This document shows, piece by piece, positions 8,988 through 17,451 of a stretch of DNA of 51,880 bases. Made by a program: the position numbers and the translations under genes. The first letter of the stretch is position 1. The number at the start of each line of letters is the position of its first letter. The DNA comes from Myxacorys californica WJT36-NPBG1. Lineage in GTDB: Bacteria > Cyanobacteriota > Cyanobacteriia > Leptolyngbyales > Leptolyngbyaceae. Location: positions 1 through 51,880 of the forward strand of contig JAHHHO010000039.1 of NCBI GenBank assembly GCA_019359315.1. Direction: 5' to 3'. The notes beneath the pieces are model-generated. The model saw only the letters and a program-made list of their open reading frames with translations, searched no databases and was not told the DNA's origin.

Positions 8988-9025
8988 TATCTATTCAGCG
9001 ATCGCTCTGACTTAGAAAAGGACTC

Positions 9026-9682
9026 CTATAGCTCCGTAGATTTCCTAAACACGAGCGCAATGAACGTATAGTGCTTTTCGTACCAGGAAACCGTTGATTC
9101 GGCACAAGCTGGAATTTCTACCTGGCGATCTAACACCAGACCGTAACTGGAGGCACACGCGATCGCGTGCTCAATTTCGGGTTGTGAGAAAACAATCCAC
9201 GGTAGACCAAACGGCTGGATGGACGATTCAACCGCAATTTTGGTCTGCCAATAATCAGTTGTGACAAACAACAGTCCACCCGGTTTGAGCAGCCGACTTG
9301 CTTCCCTAAAAAACGTATTGAGATCGACGCCGTGTTCAATGACAGAAATGCTGACGGCAACATCGTAACTTTCATCAGCAAACGGAGTTGCGGTCAAATC
9401 GCCCTCATAGAGTTGATAAGGGCGGTCCTGAAGCGATGGCTTCATCGCTAAGTCAATCCCGTGTAAATGCTCAAACTCCAGTGCCGCTAAAAAGTCAAGC
9501 GTGCAGCAGTCGCCGCACCCGAGATCGATAATGCTAGACTGCCGATCTTGATCGTGCAGCAGTTGATACAGCCACCACTGATCCCAATTCTTCTCAGTCG
9601 TGATGTGAGTCGGCAGCGAGGCCTTTTGGAGCTGCTGCGTCGCCGCCTCAACCTCCTGGCAATGTTGCAACACCTTAATCAC
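9026..9682 (-). CDS. Class I SAM-dependent methyltransferase
   Basis: A Rossmann-fold methyltransferase of the UbiE/Methyltransf_11 kind. Motif I is I-I-D-L-G-C-G-D-C-C-T-L-D-F-L (51-65). The acidic residue after strand 2 is in H-G-I-D-L-A, motif II is S-Y-D-V-A-V-S-I-S-V-I-E-H, and the post-motif is L-L-K-P-G-G-L-L-F-V-T-T. The start is GTG at 9682, supported by GAGGAG upstream on the minus strand. It lies 53 bases downstream of leuC on the same strand and could share its transcript. The acceptor is unknown; the catalytic fold alone does not specify it. Confidence 0.85.
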   Translation of the reverse strand: MIKVLQHCQEVEAATQQLQKASLPTHITTEKNWDQWWLYQLLHDQDRQSSIIDLGCGDCCTLDFLAALEFEHLHGIDLAMKPSLQDRPYQLYEGDLTATPFADESYDVAVSISVIEHGVDLNTFFREASRLLKPGGLLFVTTDYWQTKIAVESSIQPFGLPWIVFSQPEIEHAIACASSYGLVLDRQVEIPACAESTVSWYEKHYTFIALVFRKSTEL

Positions 9683-9735
9683 TAGCTTTTTCTCCTCACT
9701 ATAGCGCTGAGTGCATTGGTATAAGCCGTCTGCCG

Positions 9736-11139
9736 CTAAATGAGCGCCCGAACGTCGGTCACTTCTCCGGTCACGGCTGCCGCAACTACCATCGCTGGAC
9801 TCATCAACAGCGTGCGCCCCGACGATGAACCCTGACGCCCTTTAAAGTTTCGATTAGAAGACGACGCGCTGAGTTGACGGCCCTCTAGCTTATCGGGATT
9901 CATGGCCAGACACATCGAGCAACCCGCTTCGCGCCATTCAAACCCAGCGGTCAAGAAAACCTGATCGAGGCCTTCTGCTTCCGCCTGTTTTTTGACCTGC
10001 TCCGAACCTGGCACGATAAACGCTTTCACGCCTTTTGCCACATGGCGACCTTGAGCAAACTTAGCCGCCTCCCGCAAGTCGGTGATGCGACCATTGGTGC
10101 AGCTTCCGACAAAGCACACGTCTACTTTAGTGCCTTGGATCGGTTGACCCGGCTCCAAATCCATGTAGCGGTATGCTTCCTCTGCGATCGCGCGTTCTGC
10201 TTCTGGCATCACATCGGCGGTAGGCACAGCCTCGTCAATGCCAATGCCTTGACCCGGAGTAATGCCCCATGTGACTGTGGGGGCAATATTATCGGCATCA
10301 AAAACAACCACGTCGTCGTAAACCGCATCAGCATCACTGCGGAGGTCATTCCACCATGCGATCGCGCTGTCCCAGGCCTCTTCTTTAGGAGCAAATGTGC
10401 GCCCCTGCAAATAATCGTAGGTAACCTGATCGGGATTAACATAGCCACAGCGTGCGCCGCCTTCGATCGACATGTTGCAAACCGTCATGCGTTCTTCCAT
10501 GCTCATTTGCTCAAATGTCGTCCCAGCAAATTCGTAAGCGTATCCGACGCCGCCGTTCACGCCGAGTGCTCGAATGATGTGCAGAATGACATCTTTGGCA
10601 TAAACGCCGGGTTGCAGCGTACCGTTCACTTCAATTTTGCGAACCTTCAGTTTTGCCAGTGCCAGCGTCTGCGAGGCGAGGACATCCCGGACTTGACTCG
10701 TGCCGATGCCAAATGCGATCGCGCCAAAGGCTCCATGTGTCGAAGTATGGCTATCGCCGCACGCGATCGTCATTCCGGGCTGTGTTAACCCTTGCTCTGG
10801 GGCAATCACATGCACAATGCCCTGACTTCCAGACCCAACGTTATAGAACCGGATGCCATTTGCCGCCGTGTTTTTCTCCAGTTCCTGCATCATTGCTTCT
10901 GCCATGCCATCGGCGAACGGACGCGCCTGATTATCAGTTGGAACGATGTGATCGACGGTCGCTACGGTTCGGTCTGGAAACATCACCTCCAGTCCGCGCT
11001 CTTTTAGCATGGCAAACGCTTGCGGGCTAGTGACCTCATGAATCAGGTGCAGCCCAATGAATAGCTGAGTCTGACCCGACGGTAAGGTTCCAACCGTGTG
11101 CAAATCCCAAACTTTATCAAACAGCGTTCCCTTACTCAT
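9736..11139 (-). CDS. leuC: 3-isopropylmalate/(R)-2-methylmalate dehydratase large subunit
   Basis: Aconitase-family isomerase subunit. With LeuD it converts 2-isopropylmalate to 3-isopropylmalate in leucine synthesis, and citramalate to 3-methylmalate in the pyruvate route to isoleucine. Cluster ligands are visible in F-V-G-S-C-T-N-G-R (about 350) and G-C-S-M-C-L-A-M-N (about 410). Early F-D-K-V-W-D-L-H and [12 protein letters not shown] are family signatures. Length (467) is normal. leuD is not adjacent; citramalate synthase (cimA) sits 24 kb away in this window. A GATGGCGTGGTGT motif occurs twice just upstream (about 11142-11183), function unknown. Confidence 0.97.
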   Translation of the reverse strand: MSKGTLFDKVWDLHTVGTLPSGQTQLFIGLHLIHEVTSPQAFAMLKERGLEVMFPDRTVATVDHIVPTDNQARPFADGMAEAMMQELEKNTAANGIRFYNVGSGSQGIVHVIAPEQGLTQPGMTIACGDSHTSTHGAFGAIAFGIGTSQVRDVLASQTLALAKLKVRKIEVNGTLQPGVYAKDVILHIIRALGVNGGVGYAYEFAGTTFEQMSMEERMTVCNMSIEGGARCGYVNPDQVTYDYLQGRTFAPKEEAWDSAIAWWNDLRSDADAVYDDVVVFDADNIAPTVTWGITPGQGIGIDEAVPTADVMPEAERAIAEEAYRYMDLEPGQPIQGTKVDVCFVGSCTNGRITDLREAAKFAQGRHVAKGVKAFIVPGSEQVKKQAEAEGLDQVFLTAGFEWREAGCSMCLAMNPDKLEGRQLSASSSNRNFKGRQGSSSGRTLLMSPAMVVAAAVTGEVTDVRALI

Positions 11140-11293
11140 AGTGATGGCGTGGTGTGTGTGGCGTAGTTCGATGGCGTGGTGTTGTAGACCAGCAAGAGCC
11201 TAAATTTTATCGTACAACTAGGCGAGTTCGGTAAGAGAAGTCAGAGATGAGTTGCCACGTATAGGTCACTCGGGGTCTGCACGAGCTAAAAAA

Positions 11294-11413
11294 CTATGGA
11301 CTGCGGACGCGACCGAAATGCCACGCGAGCGTAATGGCAATGATGAATGCACCTGCAAAGACTACGATCGTATCGAGGTTTAGACCAAATTCTAGCCCTC
11401 TAACCCCAACCAT
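11294..11413 (-). CDS. Putative 39-residue single-span membrane protein
   Basis: A short open frame from ATG (11413) to TAG (11294). The product begins M-V-G-V-R-G-L-E-F-G, then has one hydrophobic helix (L-D-T-I-V-V-F-A-G-A-F-I-I-A-I-T-L) and a basic tail ending R-V-R-S-P. This resembles the small one-helix subunits common in cyanobacterial photosystem, cytochrome b6f and NDH-1 complexes, but I cannot match it to one. The ribosome binding site is weak. It lies in the 420-bp gap upstream of leuC; the rest of that gap shows nothing else I can name. Confidence 0.4.
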   Translation of the reverse strand: MVGVRGLEFGLNLDTIVVFAGAFIIAITLAWHFGRVRSP

Positions 11414-11561
11414 GAGCCAAGCACGAATCTAGCCTTGGAGCAGTCTGAAAATCACGACAGTCTACCTGAATAAACATCTGAAGAACATAGACGTTTCTCT
11501 CTTGCTTGTAGTACAAACCCTCGCATCGCTGTAGAATGCCTCTGAGGGATGGAGAACTGCT

Positions 11562-12185
11562 ATGCGCTTAGGCAAAGTCGTCAAGTCAAATTCTCATTGT
11601 GATTACATTGTGCAAGTCGATGACCAGATGGATTTTATCGATGCGCCACGGGCAGATGACTATGGCTTTGGCACATTTGTGAAGCTAGAGGACGAGCCGC
11701 GCAGCGGGGGAAGCCAACGTCACTGGGCAGTCGGCGTGGTGTACAACTCGCAGTTGCTCAATCCAGCGTTTCTCAACTCAGGTGTACGGCTAACGAGCGA
11801 CCCTGATCCCCTGTTTACGCCTGACCAAATTCAGGAAGTGCGAACGCTGCTCTGGACAGTGTTAGTGGGCGCAGTGAAAACCGCACCAAATGACAGAAAA
11901 TATGGTGTTCAAGGGATTCCGCGAGTGGTGGTTCCGGTGAATACAGAAGTGCGACGAATGACAATGGATGAGATTCACCAGTTTCACCTCAATCAAGACG
12001 GGCGATCGCAGTTCTGCTATTACAGCCATCTGTTGCGCTGCGGCGGCACATTTTCTGTGCAACTGACCCATCAAGTGTTAGAAGAATTGATCCAATCCAA
12101 GCTATTTAAAGGAGCCGAAGAACGCGCCCTGATTGTGTTGTGCAGAGAACTTGCTTGGAAGAACACGATGGGAGCGATGAAGTAG
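11562..12185 (+). CDS. Conserved hypothetical, possible N-terminal HAS-barrel-like domain
   Basis: A 207-residue soluble protein. The opening M-R-L-G-K-V-V-K-S-N-S-H-C-D-Y-I-V-Q-V and the following V-K-L-E-D segment recall the small beta-barrel (HAS-barrel) at the front of HerA-type ATPases. No Walker motif follows, so this would be a barrel-only protein. The C-terminal half is alpha-helical with several cysteines (F-C-Y-Y-S-H-L-L-R-C-G-G). The start is supported by GGAG 10 bases upstream. No operon partner is evident. Coding status is secure; the domain call is inference. Confidence 0.7.
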   Translation: MRLGKVVKSNSHCDYIVQVDDQMDFIDAPRADDYGFGTFVKLEDEPRSGGSQRHWAVGVVYNSQLLNPAFLNSGVRLTSDPDPLFTPDQIQEVRTLLWTVLVGAVKTAPNDRKYGVQGIPRVVVPVNTEVRRMTMDEIHQFHLNQDGRSQFCYYSHLLRCGGTFSVQLTHQVLEELIQSKLFKGAEERALIVLCRELAWKNTMGAMK

Positions 12186-12313
12186 GGAGGAGGGATAGAA
12201 TCTGACCGGCACCTCAATCTAAATCTGCAACAGAGCGATTCATCTGCGCTACCGAAATTTATTTGATATATCGTTCAAGTCTGACGTGATTTATACATTC
12301 AATTCTCAATAGT

Positions 12314-12787
12314 TTACTCAAGCCCATCATAGTAACCCTGTGTAAATACAGTCACTTCCATTGGTAGCTCGTTCTTCAGTACTTCAGGGTCTTCAGCGTA
12401 CAAACAAATACCAAACTTATACGAATAAATTCCATCGCTCTCCACTTGGCATGCCTCATCTATTGATTCAAGCCACTTCCTCAATTCAGATAATTTTGAC
12501 TTAAGCAGTGATTGACCTTGCAATACGGGATTAGCAGGTTCAAAAAAGCCAACTGCGACACAGCAATGGGGTGATTGCAAATCATAGGCAACGCGAACAC
12601 CATCTTCACAGAACAGGTCTACCAACTCTACATCTTCAATAGGAAACATACCCGCTGCTAACTGTTCTTCCAAAGTTCCATTGGAAAGCTCCTTTGGCGA
12701 AGCAGAAAAAAGTTGCCGAATCTCTGTGCGTGTCATGCCAAATCTAATTGACCCGGCTTGCTGATAGGGAATTATTTCAAAATCCAT
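12314..12787 (-). CDS. Hypothetical protein resembling toxin-immunity proteins
   Basis: About 157 residues from the ATG at 12787, which has GGTGAA upstream; a longer frame starting at TTG 12991 runs through repeats and is unlikely. The start M-D-F-E-I-I-P-Y-Q-Q-A-G-S-I-R-F-G-M-T-R-T-E-I resembles the opening (I-x-P...G-x-I-x-F-G-M-T-x-x-E-V) of many small proteins near polymorphic toxins, some of them immunity proteins. No toxin gene is adjacent, so if that reading is right it is an orphan. The upstream 200 bases consist of an inverted-repeat element and a short hairpin repeat, which may have displaced its original promoter. Confidence 0.6.
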   Translation of the reverse strand: MDFEIIPYQQAGSIRFGMTRTEIRQLFSASPKELSNGTLEEQLAAGMFPIEDVELVDLFCEDGVRVAYDLQSPHCCVAVGFFEPANPVLQGQSLLKSKLSELRKWLESIDEACQVESDGIYSYKFGICLYAEDPEVLKNELPMEVTVFTQGYYDGLE

Positions 12788-12810
12788 ACGTTTCACCCAT
12801 GATTCTATTA

Positions 12811-12971
12811 AATTAGGACTTACGCAAATCATTGCAGATGTTACAGTGCAGCCGTAGGTCTTTACAAACAGAGTTCCTGGCGTAACGAACCTTGCTTCTG
12901 CGATTGAGTCTAGGTTCGTGTCGTTTAAGGTCAGTATCTTGATGTCACCCAGTGCGTAAGTCGTGGGAATT
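12811..12971. mobile_element. Short inverted-repeat (MITE-like) element A
   Basis: The left end AATTAGGACTTACGCA and the right end (reverse complement AATTCCCACGACTTACGCA) share an AATT border and a 10-bp GACTTACGCA core in inverted orientation, about 160 bp apart. No transposase is encoded between. A second element with the same terminal motif lies at 49974-50134. It sits directly upstream of the immunity-like gene. Internal sequence differs between the two copies, so they are related mainly by their ends. Confidence 0.45.
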
Positions 12972-13000
12972 GTTAGGTTTCGCACACTCAACCCAACTTA
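12972..13000. repeat. GTTGGGTT-type hairpin repeat after folA
   Basis: GTTAGGTT (12972-12979) pairs with AACCCAAC (12990-12997) with one mismatch. This matches a hairpin family common in cyanobacterial intergenic DNA, where arms read GTTGGGTT...AACCCAAC. It abuts the folA stop codon and could mark the transcript 3' end. Confidence 0.5.
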
Positions 13001-13528
13001 CTAAAGATCGCACTTCATCCCTTCCCTAACATAGGTTTCAAATCGATACCCATCTCGCGGCTCTACCTTGACCAACTCAAAGTGCGTGCCAATCAAATGA
13101 CGAAAAGGCGGAAAGAAGACATCTCCTTCGTACTCCCCATCTATTAGGGTTAGCTCTAGCTGATCGGCGATCGGCGCAGCACCTAATGACGGAATCGCTA
13201 GTGCTTGAGCATAAAGCGACGCTCCTCCGGCAATAAATACGTGATCGCACTCCTGACACCGCCCGATCGCATCCGTTAGCGATCGCACTACTTCAATTCC
13301 CGGTGTTGAACCGGATAGTGTCGAAGACACTACAATCAGTGAGCGATGCTTTAACGGGCGTTTCTCCAAATCGAATTCCCAGGTTTTGCGACCCATAATA
13401 ACGGTATGATGAAGCGTCAATTGCTGAAATCGCCTCAAATCCTCTGGGATTGACCACGGCAGTTTTCCACGGTTGCCAATCACTCGATTTGAGGACGCTA
13501 ATGCGGCAATCACAACTATTCTGGGCAT
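13001..13528 (-). CDS. folA: Dihydrofolate reductase
   Basis: NADPH-dependent reduction of dihydrofolate to tetrahydrofolate. Family landmarks in order: I-V-V-I-A-A-L-A-S-S-N-R-V-I-G (start), L-P-W-S-I-P-E-D-L-R-R-F with the acidic catalytic residue, V-I-M-G-R-K-T-W-E cofactor motif, S-L-I-V-V-S-S-T, and H-V-F-I-A-G-G-A-S-L-Y. Length (175) is typical for chromosomal enzymes. Several cyanobacteria lack folA and use ThyX-type thymidylate synthase, so its presence suggests ThyA-type thymidylate synthesis here, but thyA is not in the window. The gene is divergent from pipX. Confidence 0.93.
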   Translation of the reverse strand: MPRIVVIAALASSNRVIGNRGKLPWSIPEDLRRFQQLTLHHTVIMGRKTWEFDLEKRPLKHRSLIVVSSTLSGSTPGIEVVRSLTDAIGRCQECDHVFIAGGASLYAQALAIPSLGAAPIADQLELTLIDGEYEGDVFFPPFRHLIGTHFELVKVEPRDGYRFETYVREGMKCDL

Positions 13529-13739
13529 GATACAGAATAGATTCGGACGACACGTTTGGCAGTATGAATTGTCATGAAATAATCACCAAATGAAAATTTT
13601 GAACGAGAAACATTGTAAACAAGGATTGATGACCAACTCCTTGCCTTCTACAAACACCGTTTACGATTTTCAACTTATGCCTTCCAAAAGCACTCCAGAA
13701 TTCAATCAACACATGTATTTCCCTGCTGAGCAACTTTAG

Positions 13740-14009
13740 ATGGACAACGAGAATTATCTAAATCACCCGACATTTGGCTTGTTATTTCGAGTGTGTTTGG
13801 TTGAGGAAAATCGCGAACTGTTTAGTACTCTCTACGCTCAGCGACTGTTTTTCGTGGTTACAGCAGAGTCAGATGGGCTAGATTTTCAACCGATTGGGCG
13901 CAGTGATGCAAAAGCGATGGTTGAGAACCGAATGCGGATGTTGCGGCGATCGGGCATGTCTCAGGAGTACGATCAAATTCAGAAAGTCCACAAACGTACC
14001 TTTCAATGA
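13740..14009 (+). CDS. pipX: PII-interacting protein X (NtcA co-activator)
   Basis: Small cyanobacterial regulator that swaps between the PII signalling protein and the transcription factor NtcA, boosting NtcA when 2-oxoglutarate is high. The sequence E-N-Y-L-N-H-P-T-F-G-L-L-F, then L-F-S-T-L-Y-A-Q-R-L-F-F-V-V (the Tudor-like core) and a C-terminal helical pair ending K-R-T-F-Q is closely PipX-like, at the family length of 89. The stop overlaps the start of pipY (ATGA), indicating translational coupling. I saw no perfect GTA-N8-TAC NtcA site in the 186-bp upstream region. Confidence 0.95.
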   Translation: MDNENYLNHPTFGLLFRVCLVEENRELFSTLYAQRLFFVVTAESDGLDFQPIGRSDAKAMVENRMRMLRRSGMSQEYDQIQKVHKRTFQ

Positions 14010-14731
14010 GTAAGTTTGCTTCTGAATCGTTGAGCGATCGCCTCATCCAATTCCGCAACACGATCCCCGCATCGGTGCGGGTAATTGCGGTGACAAAGCA
14101 GGTTTCTGTAGAAGCAATGCGAGCCGCCTATCAAGCTGGCTTTCGGGAGTTTGGTGAAAGCCGCATCCAAGAAGCAGAAGCCAAACAGGCGCAATTAAGC
14201 GATCTAGAAGATGTGACGTGGCATCTGATCGGACATTTGCAGAGTAATAAAGTTCAAAAAGCGATCGCGCTGTTTGATTGGATTCAGTCGGTTGATAGTC
14301 TAAAGCTCGCCCAACGAATCGATCGGCTTGCCGCAGAAAGCAATGCTTCCGAGCTTGGCAAAGCCAATCGCACTCCTCATCTTTGTTTGCAGGTGAAGCT
14401 GACCGATGATCCAAACAAGTCAGGGTGGAACGTATCGGATCTATTGAAAGAACTTCCGCAGCTGAATCAACTCGCTCATGTCCGCATCAAAGGACTAATG
14501 GTGATCCCCCCCTTAGGACTAGATGATCGTGCAGTGTTAGCTCTGTTTAAAGAAGCACATCGTCTTGCGGAGAAGATTCAGCAACAGGGCTTTTCTCAGA
14601 TCTGTATGGATCAGCTTTCGATGGGAATGTCGAATGACTATTTACTGGCGATCGAGGCAGGAGCAACAATGATTCGCCCGGGACGAGTACTGTTTGGCGA
14701 TCGTCCAGAGCTATATAAGGTCAATCAATAG
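14006..14731 (+). CDS. pipY: PLP homeostasis protein PipY (YggS/PROSC family)
   Basis: Pyridoxal-phosphate-binding protein of the COG0325 family, with roles in vitamin B6 and amino/keto-acid homeostasis. The fold-III TIM barrel is recognised by V-I-A-V-T-K-Q-V (the lysine binds PLP), F-G-E-S-R-I-Q-E-A, W-H-L-I-G-H-L-Q-S-N-K, and late L-S-M-G-M-S-N-D-Y and G-A-T-M-I-R-P-G-R-V-L-F-G. It overlaps pipX by four bases, the known cyanobacterial pairing. The stretch N-A-S-E-L-G-K-A-N-R-T (about 114-124) lies where the family usually has a short loop and is encoded by a dispersed hairpin repeat. Confidence 0.95.
   Translation: MSKFASESLSDRLIQFRNTIPASVRVIAVTKQVSVEAMRAAYQAGFREFGESRIQEAEAKQAQLSDLEDVTWHLIGHLQSNKVQKAIALFDWIQSVDSLKLAQRIDRLAAESNASELGKANRTPHLCLQVKLTDDPNKSGWNVSDLLKELPQLNQLAHVRIKGLMVIPPLGLDDRAVLALFKEAHRLAEKIQQQGFSQICMDQLSMGMSNDYLLAIEAGATMIRPGRVLFGDRPELYKVNQ
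14345..14371 (+). repeat. Dispersed hairpin repeat, copy 2, inside pipY
   Basis: Core GCTTGGC-AAA-GCCAATCGC, with the same TTGGC/GCCAA arms as copies at 1982 and 46152; the loop differs (AAA here, ACA and AGA-type elsewhere). It is translated in frame as S-E-L-G-K-A-N-R within a surface loop region of PipY. Confidence 0.65.
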
Positions 14732-15682
14732 CACGTAAACGGCTGTGATCTGTCTATCTATAGGTGTGCTGAGACTCCTTGCGAGGCTAACGCCTAGCCT
14801 CTAAGTACTGACAATTCAGCATCGAAAATAGAGCTTTGTTAAAGAGAATGTAGAACGGTAGACTTCGATGAAACCTTGAAAACCTATTTTTAGACTAGGT
14901 TACGCATCATTGAAGTATTGAAAAACACATTGATATGCGTAATTTTAGTTATGAGTTGCGTCAGCTTAAACTTAATTTCTTCATTTAAAGTAACGATTTA
15001 GAAAATGAGGGCTTAAAAAACCTTTAACCTTAGAAAAAAGGGTGTTGCATCTTCGAGGAAAAGTGATAAGGTTGTTTACCTGTAACGGGATTTCGACCTA
15101 GATTCAGTGTTCAAACCTAGATTTATCTAGATTTTATTTGGACACTTGCAAAACACGGAGGAGTCAGAGTTGCAAATAATGCGGCTGTTTCTAAAAGACC
15201 CGGCTGTGTAAAACGCATAGCTGAGATCTGCAAGGATTTCTTCTTAGCTAGGTTTGTTGTAGCGGCTGAAAACACAAAAAATATGGTTTGCGGCTGACGA
15301 CTTCACCGAAGTAATTGGGGGCGGTGGTCTATAAAGAAACAATTTGAGAGGAAGATTCTGAGATGGAGTTTTTTGAATTGCTAACAAAGTTTCAATTCGG
15401 CGTTCCATTTCTCAATCTACCGATACAATTGCTGCCGAGACCTAGAAAAAATAGATATTCCAACTTTGGAGCTTGGAGGTATACTATTTCTTCAAATCAA
15501 TGTAGTCTCATCTAGTCAGCTAACCTATCTAAGCTGACCACTAGCAAACCAAGGTTTGCTTAACTACAACAAAAGATTAGCTTAGGAGAGTATTTCCCCT
15601 CTCTAAAATATTAAGATCTTTTAGCTGGATTTTCTGCTACTCTCGATGACTTTCAACTAACCTCAAGTAAACTCGATAGATT
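14732..15682. other. 950-bp AT-rich spacer between pipY and sepF
   Basis: No tRNA, known small RNA or long reading frame is visible. A hairpin GAGGCT...AGCCTC (14783-14801) may end the pipXY transcript but lacks a T-run. Around 15156-15305 the heptamer GCGGCTG occurs three times. A ribosome-binding-site-like GGAGGAG (15157-15163) precedes a 13-codon frame. A 50-codon frame at 15363 has a better site and is listed separately. The length suggests a long 5' leader or an unrecognised RNA upstream of sepF. Confidence 0.5.
15363..15515 (+). CDS. Possible 50-residue small protein upstream of sepF
   Basis: The ATG at 15363 follows AGAGGAAG at 8 bases, better than many annotated genes here. The product starts M-E-F-F-E-L-L-T-K-F-Q-F-G-V-P-F and is hydrophobic and proline-rich up to about residue 27, then basic (R-P-R-K-N-R-Y). 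I recognise no family. It may be a chance frame. Confidence 0.28.
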   Translation: MEFFELLTKFQFGVPFLNLPIQLLPRPRKNRYSNFGAWRYTISSNQCSLI

Positions 15683-15700
15683 GTGACGGAGCGTGACACA

Positions 15701-16333
15701 GTGAGTATCTTCAGTAAATTGCGGGATTTCGTAGGACTAAACGAACCAATGGACTACGAATACGAGTATGACGAGATGGATGGACAGGATTATCAAACCC
15801 TGTACCAAGAAGAAACCCCAACTCCAGCCCCGGTTCCTGCAACGGAAGATGAGGCTCGTGCGCGTCGAGGAACAAGCCGATTTCGCGACACAGACGGAAG
15901 CCTGCGGAATAATCGGGCAGCTGTCATAGGTTCAGAAACAACTGGTGTAGTAGGAACAACAATGAACAACGTAATTGGAATGCCCGGTGCAACGAACGGT
16001 ATTTCTGAAGTGGTCGTTATGGAGCCGCGCACGTTTGAGGAAATGCCTCAAGCCATTCAAGCTCTCCGGGAACGCAAGTCGGTTGTCTTGAATCTGACCA
16101 TTATGGATCCCGATCAAGCGCAGCGTGCGGTTGACTTCGTGGCGGGTGGCACTTATGCGATCGACGGTCATCAAGAGCGCATTGGTGAGAGCATTTTCTT
16201 GTTCACTCCAAGTTGTGTTCAGGTCAGCACGTCAGGCAACGTGATTCACGAAGTGCCTCAGCCTCAGCCCGCTCGTCCCCGCACGACTGCACCTGCCCCT
16301 GCATGGACAGAGCAGAGAACAGCTCAAGGCTAA
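15701..16333 (+). CDS. sepF: Cell division protein SepF (Cdv2/YlmF)
   Basis: FtsZ-binding membrane-tethering protein of the division ring. The N-terminus [12 protein letters not shown] is the amphipathic membrane-targeting helix. An acidic, tyrosine-rich linker follows (Y-E-Y-E-Y-D-E-M-D), then the SepF domain with [20 protein letters not shown] and [15 protein letters not shown] Pro/Ala-rich tail ends the protein. I prefer GTG 15701 (CGGAG upstream) over GTG 15683, because homologues begin directly with this helix. proC follows, a common cyanobacterial neighbour, but a terminator separates them. Confidence 0.93.
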   Translation: MSIFSKLRDFVGLNEPMDYEYEYDEMDGQDYQTLYQEETPTPAPVPATEDEARARRGTSRFRDTDGSLRNNRAAVIGSETTGVVGTTMNNVIGMPGATNGISEVVVMEPRTFEEMPQAIQALRERKSVVLNLTIMDPDQAQRAVDFVAGGTYAIDGHQERIGESIFLFTPSCVQVSTSGNVIHEVPQPQPARPRTTAPAPAWTEQRTAQG

Positions 16334-16387
16334 TTGGTAGCTCCAACGGTAAGTTACACGTGGTTAAACGTTTTGAATAGTTTGGTT

Positions 16388-16417
16388 AAAGACCCTCAAT
16401 GAGGGTCTTTCTTTTTC
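16388..16417 (+). terminator. Rho-independent terminator after sepF
   Basis: Stem AAAGACCCTC with GAGGGTCTTT around a short AAT loop, then CTTTTTCT. It lies 55 bases after the sepF stop and just before proC, implying proC has its own promoter or relies on read-through. Confidence 0.85.
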
Positions 16418-16432
16418 TAAACCCTTGAAGTT

Positions 16433-17245
16433 ATGAATAACAAGTCAGTTCGGTTTGGCATGATTGGTGGTGGGATGATGGGTGAAGCGCTCTTGTCTCG
16501 CCTAGTTGCTCAGCAGATGTATGGCTCGGCAGAAATAGTGGTAAGTGAGCCATCTACTGAGCGGCGGGAGTTCCTAGCGCAAACCTACAAGGTCGGGGTG
16601 ACGGGGCACAATCAGAACGCTGCGATCGCGTCTGAAGTTGTGCTGCTTGCCATCAAACCCCAGATTCTTCCCCAAGTCGCATCAGAAATATCAAGTCACC
16701 TCCAGCCTTCGGCGTTGGTCATCTCGATTCTGGCAGGGACATCGCTGAGCCAATTAGAAGCGGCATTTCCAGGACAACCTGTGGTTCGCTCTATGCCTAA
16801 TACGCCTGCTGCGGTGGGTGCAGGCGTAACTGCGATCGCGGCAGGTCAGCAGGTCCAGCGATCGCACCTCGACCTTGCCACTCACATTCTTCAAACGGTT
16901 GGCGAAGTCGTTGAAGTTCCAGAATCGTCAATGGATGCAGTCACAGGGCTGTCGGGATCAGGACCCGGCTATGTAGCGCTGATGATCGAAGCTCTGGCAG
17001 ATGGTGGGGTTGCCGCCGGATTGCCGCGAGGAGTGGCAATGAAACTCGCGCTGCAAACCGTGCGCGGAACAGCACAACTTTTGCAAGAGACGGCAATGCA
17101 TCCGGGAGAACTAAAAGATCGGGTGACGAGTCCGGGCGGAACGACGATCGCGGGGATCGCTCAGCTTGAAAAAGCGGGATTTCGATCGGCAGTTATGGAG
17201 GCGGTTAAAGCGGCATGGTTGCGATCGCAAGAATTAGGACGCTAG
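16433..17245 (+). CDS. proC: Pyrroline-5-carboxylate reductase
   Basis: Last step of proline synthesis, NAD(P)H reduction of pyrroline-5-carboxylate. The N-terminal dinucleotide-binding motif is F-G-M-I-G-G-G-M-M-G-E-A (8-19). Next come V-L-L-A-I-K-P-Q and V-V-R-S-M-P-N-T-P-A-A-V-G-A-G, then the C-terminal dimerisation and substrate domain with G-L-S-G-S-G-P-G-Y and V-T-S-P-G-G-T-T-I-A-G. The 270-residue length is standard. It is convergent with the DUF1824 gene, sharing a bidirectional terminator. Confidence 0.97.
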   Translation: MNNKSVRFGMIGGGMMGEALLSRLVAQQMYGSAEIVVSEPSTERREFLAQTYKVGVTGHNQNAAIASEVVLLAIKPQILPQVASEISSHLQPSALVISILAGTSLSQLEAAFPGQPVVRSMPNTPAAVGAGVTAIAAGQQVQRSHLDLATHILQTVGEVVEVPESSMDAVTGLSGSGPGYVALMIEALADGGVAAGLPRGVAMKLALQTVRGTAQLLQETAMHPGELKDRVTSPGGTTIAGIAQLEKAGFRSAVMEAVKAAWLRSQELGR

Positions 17246-17408
17246 AATCATTCATCTCATCTGCGTAACGGATTCTATAAAAAGTTGAAGAACCTTTTAT
17301 TTTTTCAACGTTTCTCTATCTAAAGCCGTAGACTCATATTCACAGCAAGTATTTGCTCTGCTGAACAAAAACGCCACCAGTTTTAATAGGGTTGGTCTAT
17401 AAAGGCCG

Positions 17409-17436
17409 AGCCCAGATCGAATACTGATCTGGGCTT
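17409..17436. terminator. Bidirectional terminator between proC and the DUF1824 gene
   Basis: AGCCCAGATC and GATCTGGGCT form a perfect 10-bp stem around an 8-base loop, followed by TTACTTTA on the plus strand. It sits between two converging genes, 16 bases from the DUF1824 stop. Confidence 0.75.
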
Positions 17437-17451
17437 ACTTTACGGGTAGGT

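Noticed and set aside
10042-10788. A long plus-strand frame inside leuC
   Set aside because: It lies antisense within a clearly conserved enzyme gene; long antisense frames here follow from codon bias.
12788-12991. An N-terminal extension of the immunity-like protein
   Set aside because: It would need a TTG start inside a hairpin repeat and read through an inverted-repeat element; the ATG at 12787 has a ribosome binding site.
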